Source: Achromobacter pestifer (GTDB taxonomy: Bacteria; Pseudomonadota; Gammaproteobacteria; Burkholderiales; Burkholderiaceae_B). From it: 64,000 nt of DNA. Shown here piece by piece: positions 7,873 through 15,666 of the stretch. Below the pieces are notes generated by a model. It saw only the letters and a program-made list of their open reading frames with translations, was not told where the DNA came from and ran no database searches. The stretch lies in assembly GCF_013267355.1 (NCBI RefSeq), contig NZ_CP053985.1, positions 3,534,001 through 3,598,000 of the forward strand, in the 5' to 3' direction. The translations under genes were made by a program, and so were the position numbers. How positions within the stretch are numbered: the first letter of the stretch is position 1; every line of letters starts with the position of its first letter.

Positions 7873-9015
7873 ATGAAGATCCTGTACACCAATTTCCATC
7901 GCGGCGATGGCGGCGGTCACACCACCTATGTGCTGTCGCTGGCCGGGGCGCTGCGCAACGCGCACGATATCGTGGTGGCCGCGCCGCCGGAAAGCCGCTT
8001 GTTCAAGGCGGCCTCGGCGATGCCTGGCGTTCGGGCCGAAGCGCTGGATTTCCGCGGCGGCCTGCTGGCCGCGCTGCCCAACGCGCGCCGCCTGAGGCGG
8101 CTGCTGGCGCAGGAGCGCTTCGACGTCGCGCATGTCAACGGTTCGGCCGACCATCGCGCGTGCATGCTGGCGGGCCTGGGGCTTGGGGCGGATAGCCCCG
8201 CGGTGGTGTACACGCAGCACAACGACCGGACCGCGAGCAGCTTCGGAGCGATGCTGCGCGCCCGCCTGGCGACAGACCGCGTCATCTGCGTGTGCGAGCA
8301 CACGCGCCGCAAGATGGTGGGCAGCGCGTTCGGGCGCTGCGCCCTGCGCACCGTGCGCAATGGCGTGGACGTGGAACGCTTCAGGCCGCCCGCGCTGCAC
8401 GCCGTGGATGAAGCCCGCCGCTGCTGGCTGCCCGCCGCGCATGCAGGCCGGCTGGTGGTTGGCAGCAATGCCGGCACCGCGGACTACAAGCGCTGGCTGG
8501 ACATGGTCGAGGCCGTGTCCTTGCTGCCTGCCGCGCTGCGCGAGCGCATCGTCGTCATGATTGCCGGCGAACCGCCCGGCGAACACCAGCGTCGGCGCGT
8601 GCGTGAAATGGGCATGGAAGACCAAGTGATCTTTTCAGGCCTGCTGGACGACGTGCGGTCCTTCGTGGCCGCGCTGGACGTGGGCTTTGTGCTGTCTTCG
8701 GAGATGGAGACCATCTCGTTCGCGTGTCGGGAAATGATGGCGATGGGCGTGCCGGTCATCGTCAGCAATGCCGGCGGGCTGGCCGAGAATGTGCATGCGG
8801 GGCTGGACGGCTGGGTGGTTCCGGCGCGCGCGCCCGAGGCCGTGGCAAGCGTGCTGCGCGAGATCCTGGGGCAACCGCAACTGCTGGTCCCCATGGGGCG
8901 CGCGGCGCGGGAGAAGGCCGTGCGGGATTTCGCGCTTTCGCGCTTCGTGGCGGACACGCATGCGGTCTACCTTGAAGCGCTGGCGCAGGCCCAGCGTCCG
9001 TTGCGGCTGGCTTGA
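7873..9015 (+). CDS. GT4-type glycosyltransferase
   Basis: The 380-residue protein begins MKILYTNFHRGDGGGHTTYV, the glycine-rich nucleotide-sugar acceptor loop of GT-B retaining enzymes. The C-terminal half has the family motif around EMMAMGVPVIVSNAGGLAE, where the Glu/Gly residues contact the nucleotide sugar. There are no membrane segments, so it is probably cytoplasmic or peripheral. A role in surface glycan or lipopolysaccharide assembly is likely from the family, but the sugar and acceptor cannot be told. It is divergent from copR and convergent with the small symporter partner gene. Confidence 0.85.
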   Translation: MKILYTNFHRGDGGGHTTYVLSLAGALRNAHDIVVAAPPESRLFKAASAMPGVRAEALDFRGGLLAALPNARRLRRLLAQERFDVAHVNGSADHRACMLAGLGLGADSPAVVYTQHNDRTASSFGAMLRARLATDRVICVCEHTRRKMVGSAFGRCALRTVRNGVDVERFRPPALHAVDEARRCWLPAAHAGRLVVGSNAGTADYKRWLDMVEAVSLLPAALRERIVVMIAGEPPGEHQRRRVREMGMEDQVIFSGLLDDVRSFVAALDVGFVLSSEMETISFACREMMAMGVPVIVSNAGGLAENVHAGLDGWVVPARAPEAVASVLREILGQPQLLVPMGRAAREKAVRDFALSRFVADTHAVYLEALAQAQRPLRLA

Positions 9016-9041
9016 GCGCCGATGGATGCTGGCGGGGAACG

Positions 9042-9164
9042 TCAGACCATCGCCTTGCCGCTGCGCCTGGCCGCGCGGATGTCCTGCCACAGCGTCACGC
9101 ACAGCAGCGCCAGGATGAGCGCGGAGATGGCGGGCCACACCAGAAAGTAGAACGTCAACCACAT
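9042..9164 (-). CDS. Symporter small accessory membrane protein (40 residues)
   Basis: An ATG at 9164 preceded by AAGGAG encodes 40 residues: a single hydrophobic helix starting MWLTFYFLVWPAISALI, then a basic tail. The start lies 28 bases after the stop of the sodium:solute symporter gene on the same strand. Very short single-helix proteins of this kind are encoded next to SSS-family symporters and are annotated as symporter small accessory proteins. A role in stabilising or tuning the symporter is inferred from position and size. Confidence 0.75.
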   Translation of the reverse strand: MWLTFYFLVWPAISALILALLCVTLWQDIRAARRSGKAMV

Positions 9165-9192
9165 ATCAGTCTCCTTGTTGCTGGATGGATGC

Positions 9193-10884
9193 TCAGCCTT
9201 GGGCGGGCTGGATTTCGGGGCGTTGCGCGGAGGGCGCGGACATGGCGTCTTGCGCTTCCTGGAAGGACGTCACGCGGTCCGCGAGCAGGCTGAAGTCGAA
9301 ACGCTGCTGGTTGCGCAGGCTGAGGCCGGCGCAGACCGTGGCGCTGACGCCGTAGGCGGTCAGCGAGCCCATCAGGACGATGTACTCGCGCAAGGTGCCC
9401 ACGAACGCAGGCAGCATGACCAACATGCCCAAGGCGCCCACGGCGAGCGCCGCGGTGCGGCCGAAGAAGCCGAACGTCATGAGGCCCAGCACCACGCCGC
9501 CGCCGATGGCCGAGCAGATCTCGAAGAACACGGCGACCGCGCCGGTAATGGGCAGCAGCTCGAAGCGCACGATGGTGAACAGGACGACTGCGCTGAGCAC
9601 GGCGCTGACGAAAGCGCGGTTGTCGACGCGGTCCCAGTAGAAGCTGGCGATGACCGGAAACACGATGGCGCCCCACAGCGCGCCGACAAACACCAGCATG
9701 ACCAGGATGTCCAGGCGCAGGCTGGCGAAGATCACGCCTATCATGGTCGCCACGATCATGGTGCAGCGGCCCCACCACAGCATGCGGCGCGGATCCGGAC
9801 GGCCGGCAGCCAGGTTCTTGGCGTACACGTCGGTCATGACGATGGCCGACAGCGCGGCCAGGTCGGAATCCGCTGTGGAAGAAAGCGAGCCCACGACCAG
9901 CAGGAAGAACAGCGCGATGCCGAAAGGAGGCAGGTAGGTCGACGCCATCTGCGGAATGATGTTGTTCATGTCGCCGCCGGCGGGCTCCAGGCCGACGAAA
10001 AGCGCGAGCAGCCCCAGCATGCCCAGTCCGATCACGACGGCGCCATATCCCGCCGTGGCCGTCAGGAAGGTGGGTTTGATCAGGTCTTCGCGTACCGCGA
10101 ACAGGCGCTGGGCGATGGTCTGGTTGCCGATGGCGTAGGCCAGCACGGCCACGAAGTAGGGCGCGCCCTGTTCCAGGATGGCGCGGGTGGAATAGAAGTC
10201 GGCCTGGTCGGAACTCAGCCGCCACATGTTCTCCGACAGCATCTCAGGGCCGCCAGCGTTGAAGAAAATGAGCGGGATGATGACGACCGCCGCGATGATC
10301 ATGGCGGCCAGCTGCGCAAAATCCGTCATCACGGAAGTGCGGAATCCCGACCACAGCGTGTAGGACAGCACGCCCAGGCCGGCGATGAGCACGCCCTGGA
10401 TGAAGGTGAGCGGGCTCAGGATCGAGACCAGCGCGCCTGCCGCGGTGAAGTTGACCATCAGGCTGATGCAGCTGCCGACGATGTTCGACACCGCCATGAT
10501 CATCTGGCTGGAGGTGCCGTGGCGCGCGTGTATGACCTCGGCCAGCGTGTGGGCCTTGGGCGCCAGTTTGCGGAAACGCTTGCCGAAGGGATAGATGAAG
10601 AGAATCATCAGCGCGCCCCAGAAGCCGTAGTGCAGCGGACCCGACAGGCCATACTTGTAGCCCGAAGTGGCGCTGGCGTAGAACGACGCCGCCCAGATCC
10701 AGGTGGCGATCATGCTGGCGGTGGACAGGCCGAAACCGACCGCGTTGTTCGACACCATGTAGCCGTCCACGTTCTCGTTCTTCTGGCTTATCAGGAGCGA
10801 CATGAGGAAGGTCGCGCCGTAAAAGCCCACCAGCAGCAGGATGGCGGTGGTGGCGGATAGCTGAAAGAATTCTGTCTCTTGCAT
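9193..10884 (-). CDS. Sodium:solute symporter (SSS family)
   Basis: A 563-residue polytopic membrane protein with 13-14 hydrophobic segments, the usual SSS size. Motifs visible include ATWIWAASFYASA near the N terminus, GSLSSTADSDLAALSAI (the sodium-site helix 8 motif around residues 335-350) and YAIGNQTIAQRLFAVRE. The features resemble urea/short-substrate branches (DUR3-like) of the family. The divergent gene encodes a cytosine-deaminase-like hydrolase, so the substrate may be an amide, ureide or pyrimidine; this is inferred. AAGGAG lies upstream of the ATG. The 40-residue partner gene follows. Confidence 0.88.
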   Translation of the reverse strand: MQETEFFQLSATTAILLLVGFYGATFLMSLLISQKNENVDGYMVSNNAVGFGLSTASMIATWIWAASFYASATSGYKYGLSGPLHYGFWGALMILFIYPFGKRFRKLAPKAHTLAEVIHARHGTSSQMIMAVSNIVGSCISLMVNFTAAGALVSILSPLTFIQGVLIAGLGVLSYTLWSGFRTSVMTDFAQLAAMIIAAVVIIPLIFFNAGGPEMLSENMWRLSSDQADFYSTRAILEQGAPYFVAVLAYAIGNQTIAQRLFAVREDLIKPTFLTATAGYGAVVIGLGMLGLLALFVGLEPAGGDMNNIIPQMASTYLPPFGIALFFLLVVGSLSSTADSDLAALSAIVMTDVYAKNLAAGRPDPRRMLWWGRCTMIVATMIGVIFASLRLDILVMLVFVGALWGAIVFPVIASFYWDRVDNRAFVSAVLSAVVLFTIVRFELLPITGAVAVFFEICSAIGGGVVLGLMTFGFFGRTAALAVGALGMLVMLPAFVGTLREYIVLMGSLTAYGVSATVCAGLSLRNQQRFDFSLLADRVTSFQEAQDAMSAPSAQRPEIQPAQG

Positions 10885-11448
10885 CGTCTTCGTCCTTTCT
10901 CCTTGACAGCGTGTTCATGACGGACAGTCACGGCTGCATGAAGGCCGTTTCCGCGGGATGCGATGGGCGGCAAACCCCTGTGACGCAGCCGAAACACCGG
11001 GCGAGCGGCCGTAGGCGCGATCGCAGGCCTGCCCGGCGCGGGCGTGGCAAGAGACGCCCTCGGACGGACAGCAATAAGGCACACCGTATAGGTGTCTTGC
11101 TGCCGCATTGCGCAGAACGCTGGTTGCTTTTTACGTTGCCCGATGCGGCGAGCGATGGTCCTGCCTGGTAAGCAGGAGTTTTGTTCCGCAGCCGTTACGG
11201 CTGGGTGTGGGTGTTTCGGCGTTACACGCCGGGCCGCTGTGCGCGGCCTTGTGATGGATGCTTCCAGGCGACGTGCATCGTCTGGCTGCATGCGTAATGA
11301 ACTACAACAGGCGCCAAGTATAGGGACATAGCCCGTTCGAGTCCAGCATGCGCGCCGCGCGGGGTATCGCGATTCGCATTGGCGGGTATCGCAACACTTA
11401 ATTGGCCGCGGCGCGCGCCGTCCGATAACGTGTGTGCAGGAGTCCGCC
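10885..11448. other. Intergenic region between symporter and amidohydrolase genes
   Basis: This 564-base divergent gap holds no convincing coding frame. It must carry both promoters. A 6-bp hairpin followed by TTTT (11159-11182, plus strand) looks like a small intrinsic terminator, and a repeated GGGTATCGC (11362-11392) lies near the amidohydrolase gene. I recognise no riboswitch. Confidence 0.5.
11362..11392. repeat. Direct repeat GGGTATCGC, possible operator
   Basis: Two exact copies of GGGTATCGC lie at 11362-11370 and 11384-11392, 22 bases apart (about two helical turns), 57-87 bases upstream of the amidohydrolase ATG. The position and phasing suit a transcription-factor site. The nearby convergent LysR gene is the obvious candidate regulator, but this is only inferred. 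Confidence 0.4.
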
Positions 11449-12690
11449 ATGCGAACGGCATGGCGACAAGCAATACCGAGACCAGACATGACAGACCGCG
11501 TATACATCAATGCCGTCGGAGCAGACGGCAATCCCCTATGCATGCACGTGCGCGATGGCCGCATCCTGACGCTGGGCGCCGAGCCGCCTGCCGCGGGCGC
11601 CGCGCAGGTGACCGACCTGTGCGGGCACCTGGTGCTGCCCGGCTTCGTCGATGGCCATATCCACCTGGACAAGAGCTTTGTCGGCGACCGCTGGCGGCCT
11701 CACCGGCCCGCGGCCAGCCTGCGCGAACGGCTGGCCATCGAGAAGGAAGAGCTGGCGGCCGCGCCGCCCATCGAGGGACGCGCCGATGCGCTCATCGCGC
11801 AAGCCGCGGCGTTCGGCACGGTGGCGATGCGTTGCCACGTGGACGTGGACGCCACCACCGAACTGAGCAATCTGCGCGCCGTCATGGCGGCGCGCGAGAA
11901 ATGGCGCGGCATCGTCGACATCGAACTGGTGGCGTTTCCCCAGGCCGGCGTGATGTCCTGTCCGGGCACGGCGCAATGGCTGGAAGCGGCCGTGCGCGAG
12001 GGCGCCGAGGTGGTGGGCGGCATCGATCCCTCCACTCTGGACGGCGACGCCGAAGGCCAGCTGGATTGCGTATTCGGCATTGCGGACAGGCTGGGCGCGA
12101 AGATCGACATCCATCTGCACGAGCCGGGCGAGCAGGGCGTCGATCAGATCTCCCGGATCGCTGCGCGCGCGCGGGCGCTCGGCCTCGCGGGCCGGGTCGC
12201 CATCAGCCACGCCTATGCGCTGGGCGACGTCGGACCGCGCGCTTTGGAAGAGGTGGCGCGCAAGCTGGCCGACGCGGGCGTGGCGATCATGACGAACGCG
12301 CCTGGCGACCGGGCATTTCCGCCGGTTCTGGCGTTGATCGAGGCGGGCGTGCGCGTGTTCACGGGCAACGACAACATCCAGGACTGCTGGTGGCCTTACG
12401 GCAATGGCGACATGCTGCAGCGCGCGATGCTGATAGGCTACCGCTCTGGTCTTTACACGGACGGCGAGTTGCTGACGGCTTTGCGCATGGCGTCCCACGC
12501 GGGCGCGGAGGTGTTGGGCCTGGAGGGCTACGGCTTGGCGCCCGGCAACGAGGCGACCTTCGTGGCGCTGCCCGCGCCCAACGGCGCGGCCGCGGTCGCT
12601 GCCGTGCCGGCACAGCGCTTGCTGTTCCGCAAGGGCGAGCCTGTGGGCGACGCTGTAGCGGCTTTCGGCGCTGTCAGGCCGGCGGCGTGA
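11449..12690 (+). CDS. Cytosine-deaminase-like amidohydrolase
   Basis: A 413-residue metal-dependent hydrolase of the CodA type. The first metal motif is GFVDGHIHLDKSF; further ligands appear as DIHLHEPGE and ISHAY, and the catalytic Asp as TGNDNIQD. This pattern (HxHLDK, HxHE, H, D) is that of cytosine deaminase/isoamidohydrolases. Start ATG 11449 was chosen because AGGAG (11438-11442) precedes it by 6 bases; ATG 11488 (MTDRVYINA) matches the usual domain start and is the alternative. It is divergent from the symporter gene, suggesting uptake then hydrolysis of one nitrogenous substrate. The 3' end overlaps the convergent LysR gene by 17 bases. Confidence 0.82.
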   Translation: MRTAWRQAIPRPDMTDRVYINAVGADGNPLCMHVRDGRILTLGAEPPAAGAAQVTDLCGHLVLPGFVDGHIHLDKSFVGDRWRPHRPAASLRERLAIEKEELAAAPPIEGRADALIAQAAAFGTVAMRCHVDVDATTELSNLRAVMAAREKWRGIVDIELVAFPQAGVMSCPGTAQWLEAAVREGAEVVGGIDPSTLDGDAEGQLDCVFGIADRLGAKIDIHLHEPGEQGVDQISRIAARARALGLAGRVAISHAYALGDVGPRALEEVARKLADAGVAIMTNAPGDRAFPPVLALIEAGVRVFTGNDNIQDCWWPYGNGDMLQRAMLIGYRSGLYTDGELLTALRMASHAGAEVLGLEGYGLAPGNEATFVALPAPNGAAAVAAVPAQRLLFRKGEPVGDAVAAFGAVRPAA

Positions 12691-13558
12691 CCTGCGCGGC
12701 GCGCTGTTCGCAAAACTCGGCCAGTGCGCGCAGCAGCGCGTGGCCGGCATCGCTCAGGCGCGAACGGGCATAGAGCGACAGGCGCAGTCCGTCAGGCGTC
12801 GGGAAACCTTCTTCCGGCGTGAGCATCCGGTGCTCGTCGGTGACGCAGGCGGCCGGCAGCAAGCTGACGCCCAGCCCTGCCGCGACCGCCGCGCTGAGGC
12901 TGGGCAGGCTGGGGCTGGAGAAGCGCACGTGCCAGGGCTTGCCGCTGGTCTCCAGCATGGCGGTCATTTCCTGGCGGTAGAGCGCGCCGGACGGAAACGC
13001 CACCAGCGGCACGGCGGTGTCGGATGCGGGCGGCGGCGAGCCGCTGGCGGTGATCCAGCACAGGGGCTCGGGCCACTGCGCGTGGCAATCGGCATCGACT
13101 TCCCAATGCTTGACCAGCAGCAGATCGAGTTCGCCATCGCGGTAGCGCCGCAACAGCTCATGACTGAGGCCGCCCTCGACCTCCACGCGCAATCGGGGAT
13201 AGGCCGCTTCGACGGCGGCGATGGTGGGCATCAGCGTCGAACCCATGAAATCCTCGGGCGCGCCCAGGCGCAGCACCGCGCTGGCCTGCGCGGCGGCCAC
13301 GCTTTCGCGCGCTTCCTCGGCCAGGCGCAGGATGCTGCGGGCGTAGCCCAGCAGGCGCTCGCCTTCCTCGGTGGGCAGGACGTGGCGCTGCGCGCGGTCC
13401 AGCAGGCGGCAACCCAAACTCTCTTCCAGACGGATGACGTGCTGGCTGACGGTGGATTGCGTCAGGTGCAGGTGTTCGCTGGCGCGGGTGAAGTTGCCCG
13501 TGTCCACGACGGTAAGGAAACTGCGCAGCAGGACGGGATCTAGCATTTGGATGTCCAC
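12674..13558 (-). CDS. LysR-family transcriptional regulator
   Basis: A 294-residue LTTR. The N-terminal helix-turn-helix reads SFLTVVDTGNFTRASEHLHL, then TQSTVSQHVIRLEE; the rest is the periplasmic-binding-protein-like effector domain. It is convergent with the amidohydrolase gene, their 3' ends overlapping by 17 bases. Likely targets are the amidohydrolase/symporter genes, although LTTR genes more often lie divergent from their target. The effector is unknown. Confidence 0.88.
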   Translation of the reverse strand: MDIQMLDPVLLRSFLTVVDTGNFTRASEHLHLTQSTVSQHVIRLEESLGCRLLDRAQRHVLPTEEGERLLGYARSILRLAEEARESVAAAQASAVLRLGAPEDFMGSTLMPTIAAVEAAYPRLRVEVEGGLSHELLRRYRDGELDLLLVKHWEVDADCHAQWPEPLCWITASGSPPPASDTAVPLVAFPSGALYRQEMTAMLETSGKPWHVRFSSPSLPSLSAAVAAGLGVSLLPAACVTDEHRMLTPEEGFPTPDGLRLSLYARSRLSDAGHALLRALAEFCEQRAAQVTPPA

Positions 13559-13675
13559 TTGAATCTATCGAGCCAATTAATTTCATAATACTTGGGGCCG
13601 TTGCCATACTACGAGACTTACAGGGCCGCGAGCCGATCTGGCCGGTCCCTGGTTGTTGATCTGGAGGGAATATCG

Positions 13676-14347
13676 ATGCTTATCTTTCGTGCGGGCCGCA
13701 TCTGGCTGGCGGCATTCTTGTTGAGCATGGGGGGCGCGGCCGCAGCTGCGGGTCCGGATAGCGCGCTGCTGGGCGCGGCGGGCACTGGCGACGCGGCCCG
13801 CGTCAAGCAGCTGCTTGAGCAAGGCGCCGGGGTCAATACGCGCGACGCGGAAGGCAATACGCCGCTGCTGCGCGCAACCCAGGGCAATCATGTCGAGGCG
13901 GCCCGCGCCCTGATCGAAGCCGGCGCCGACGTCAACGCGCAGAATTCGATCCGCGACAGCGCCTATCTGCTAGCCGGCGCGCGCGGCTACCGCGAGATCC
14001 TGGCGCTGACGCTGACGCATGGGGCCGACCTGAAGAGCACCAACCGCTACGGCGGCACCGCGCTCATCCCCGCATGCGAGCGGGGCCACGTCGAGGTGGT
14101 GGACATGCTGTTGCGCGCGGGCGTGGACCCGGACCATGTGAACAACCTGGGCTGGACCGGCCTGCTGGAAGCCGTGATCCTGGGCGATGGCGGCGCGCGC
14201 CATCAGGCAATCGTCAAGCGGCTGATCGACGCCGGCGCCGACGTCAACCTAGCTGACGGCAAAGGCGTGACGCCGCTGCGCCATGCGCGTGAGCGCGGCC
14301 AGGCCGAGGTTGTGCGCCTGCTGGAGCCGGCGGGAGCGAAGGGCTGA
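13676..14347 (+). CDS. Exported ankyrin-repeat protein
   Basis: A 223-residue protein with a signal peptide (MLIFRAGRIWLAAFLLSM, cleavage near AAAAAG) and five to six ankyrin repeats recognisable by units such as DAEGNTPLLRATQGNHVEAA and GADVN. ATG 13676 was chosen because it is preceded by GGAGGG and opens the signal peptide; upstream in-frame ATG 13592 has neither. Periplasmic ankyrin proteins mediate protein contacts; one known class (AnkB-like) protects catalase-related functions, but nothing nearby suggests that here. It stands alone, divergent from the LysR gene and convergent with prpF. Confidence 0.85.
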   Translation: MLIFRAGRIWLAAFLLSMGGAAAAAGPDSALLGAAGTGDAARVKQLLEQGAGVNTRDAEGNTPLLRATQGNHVEAARALIEAGADVNAQNSIRDSAYLLAGARGYREILALTLTHGADLKSTNRYGGTALIPACERGHVEVVDMLLRAGVDPDHVNNLGWTGLLEAVILGDGGARHQAIVKRLIDAGADVNLADGKGVTPLRHARERGQAEVVRLLEPAGAKG

Positions 14348-14370
14348 AGCGCTTGCGCAGGGCAAAAAAA

Positions 14371-14392
14371 AACGGGGCTTGAAAGCCCCGTT
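14371..14392 (-). terminator. Intrinsic terminator of the gntR-acnD-prpF operon
   Basis: A perfect 10-bp stem (AACGGGGCTT / AAGCCCCGTT) with a two-base loop is followed, on the minus strand, by nine T residues (A run at 14364-14372 on the plus strand). It lies 26 bases beyond the prpF stop. With the A run on the other side it may also slow transcription coming from the ankyrin gene. Confidence 0.85.
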
Positions 14393-14418
14393 CGTCATGC
14401 CGGAAACCGCAAGCCGGG

Positions 14419-15603
14419 TCAGAACCCCTCGCGCGGCACGTGCACGCGGCCTTCCATCAGCACGCGGGCGCTGCGGCTCATGATGGCCTTGGTGACCTTC
14501 CATTCACCGTCCACGAGCTTGGCCTCGGCGCCGACGCGCAAGGTGCCGGACGGATGGCCGAAGCAGACATTGTCGCGTTCGCCGCCGCCCGCGGCCAGAT
14601 TGACCAGCGTGCCCGGCACCGCAGCGGCGGTGGCGATGGCGACGGACGCGGTGCCCATCATGGCGTGGTGCAGCTTGCCCATGGAGAGCGCGCGCACCAG
14701 CACGTCGATGTCACCCGCGCCGATCTTCTTGCCGCTGGAGGACACGTACTCCTTGGGCGCCGCCACGAAGGCGACCTTGGGCGTGTGCTGGCGGCTGGCC
14801 GCCTCTTCGAGTTTCTTGATCAGGCCCATGCGCAGCGCGCCATGGGCGCGGATGGTCTCGAAGCGCGCCAGTGCGGCGGCGTCGCCGTTGATGTCGTCTT
14901 GCAGTTCCGTGCCGCGGTAGCCCAGGGCTTCGGCGTCCAGGAAGATGGTGGGGATGCCCGAGTTGATCATGGTGGCCTTGAACGTGCCGATGCCGGGCAC
15001 TTCCAGATCGTCCACCAGCTTGCCGGTGGGGAACATGGAGCCGCCGTCGCCTTCTTCGGCCGGATCCATGAATTCCAGGCGCAGCTCGGCGGCGGGGAAG
15101 GTCACGCCGTCCAGTTCGAAGTCGCCGGTCTCCTGCACGGCGCCATCGGTGATGGAGACGTGGGCGATGATGGTCTTCTGGATGTTGGCTTGCCAGATGC
15201 GCACGACGGCGGTGCCGTTGCGCGGCACGCGGGCCGGGTCGACCAGGCCATTGGTGATGGCGAACGGGCCCACGGCGGCCGACAGGTTGCCGCAGTTGCC
15301 GCTCCAGTCCACGAAGGGCTGGTCGATGGAGACCTGGCCGAACAGGTAGTCCACATCATGGTCCGGGCGCGTGCTCTTGCCGACGATGACGGTCTTGCTG
15401 GTGCTGGAGGTGGCGGCGCCCATGCCGTCGATCTGCTTGCCGTAGGGGTCGGGGCTGCCGATCACGCGCATGAGCAGCGCGTCGCGCGCGGCGCCGGGCG
15501 CGCGCGCGGATTCGGGCAGGTCGTCGAGCTTGAAGAACACGCCTTTGCTGGTGCCGCCGCGCATGTAGGTGGCGGTTATCTTGGTCTGGGGAGCATGGGT
15601 CAT
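14419..15603 (-). CDS. prpF: 2-methylaconitate cis-trans isomerase PrpF
   Basis: The 394-residue product has the PrpF hallmarks: N-terminal TYMRGGTSKGVFF, GNCGNLSAAVGPFAI (catalytic Cys region) and SSGKKIGAGDIDV. PrpF isomerises the 2-methylaconitate made by AcnD in the alternative 2-methylcitrate cycle for propionyl-CoA breakdown. The gene follows acnD by 63 bases on the same strand and ends before a strong terminator. Length is normal for the family. The prpB and prpC genes that complete the cycle are not in this window. Confidence 0.94.
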   Translation of the reverse strand: MTHAPQTKITATYMRGGTSKGVFFKLDDLPESARAPGAARDALLMRVIGSPDPYGKQIDGMGAATSSTSKTVIVGKSTRPDHDVDYLFGQVSIDQPFVDWSGNCGNLSAAVGPFAITNGLVDPARVPRNGTAVVRIWQANIQKTIIAHVSITDGAVQETGDFELDGVTFPAAELRLEFMDPAEEGDGGSMFPTGKLVDDLEVPGIGTFKATMINSGIPTIFLDAEALGYRGTELQDDINGDAAALARFETIRAHGALRMGLIKKLEEAASRQHTPKVAFVAAPKEYVSSSGKKIGAGDIDVLVRALSMGKLHHAMMGTASVAIATAAAVPGTLVNLAAGGGERDNVCFGHPSGTLRVGAEAKLVDGEWKVTKAIMSRSARVLMEGRVHVPREGF

Positions 15604-15666
15604 GGGGCAGTCCTGATGATTTGTGTGGGGAGGCGGGCGCCGGAGCGCCCGCCCGGCCGTGGCGTA

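Noticed and set aside
11222..11473. 83-codon minus-strand frame in the symporter/amidohydrolase gap
   Set aside because: No ribosome binding site, it runs over the presumed operator and into the amidohydrolase start, and the product looks random.
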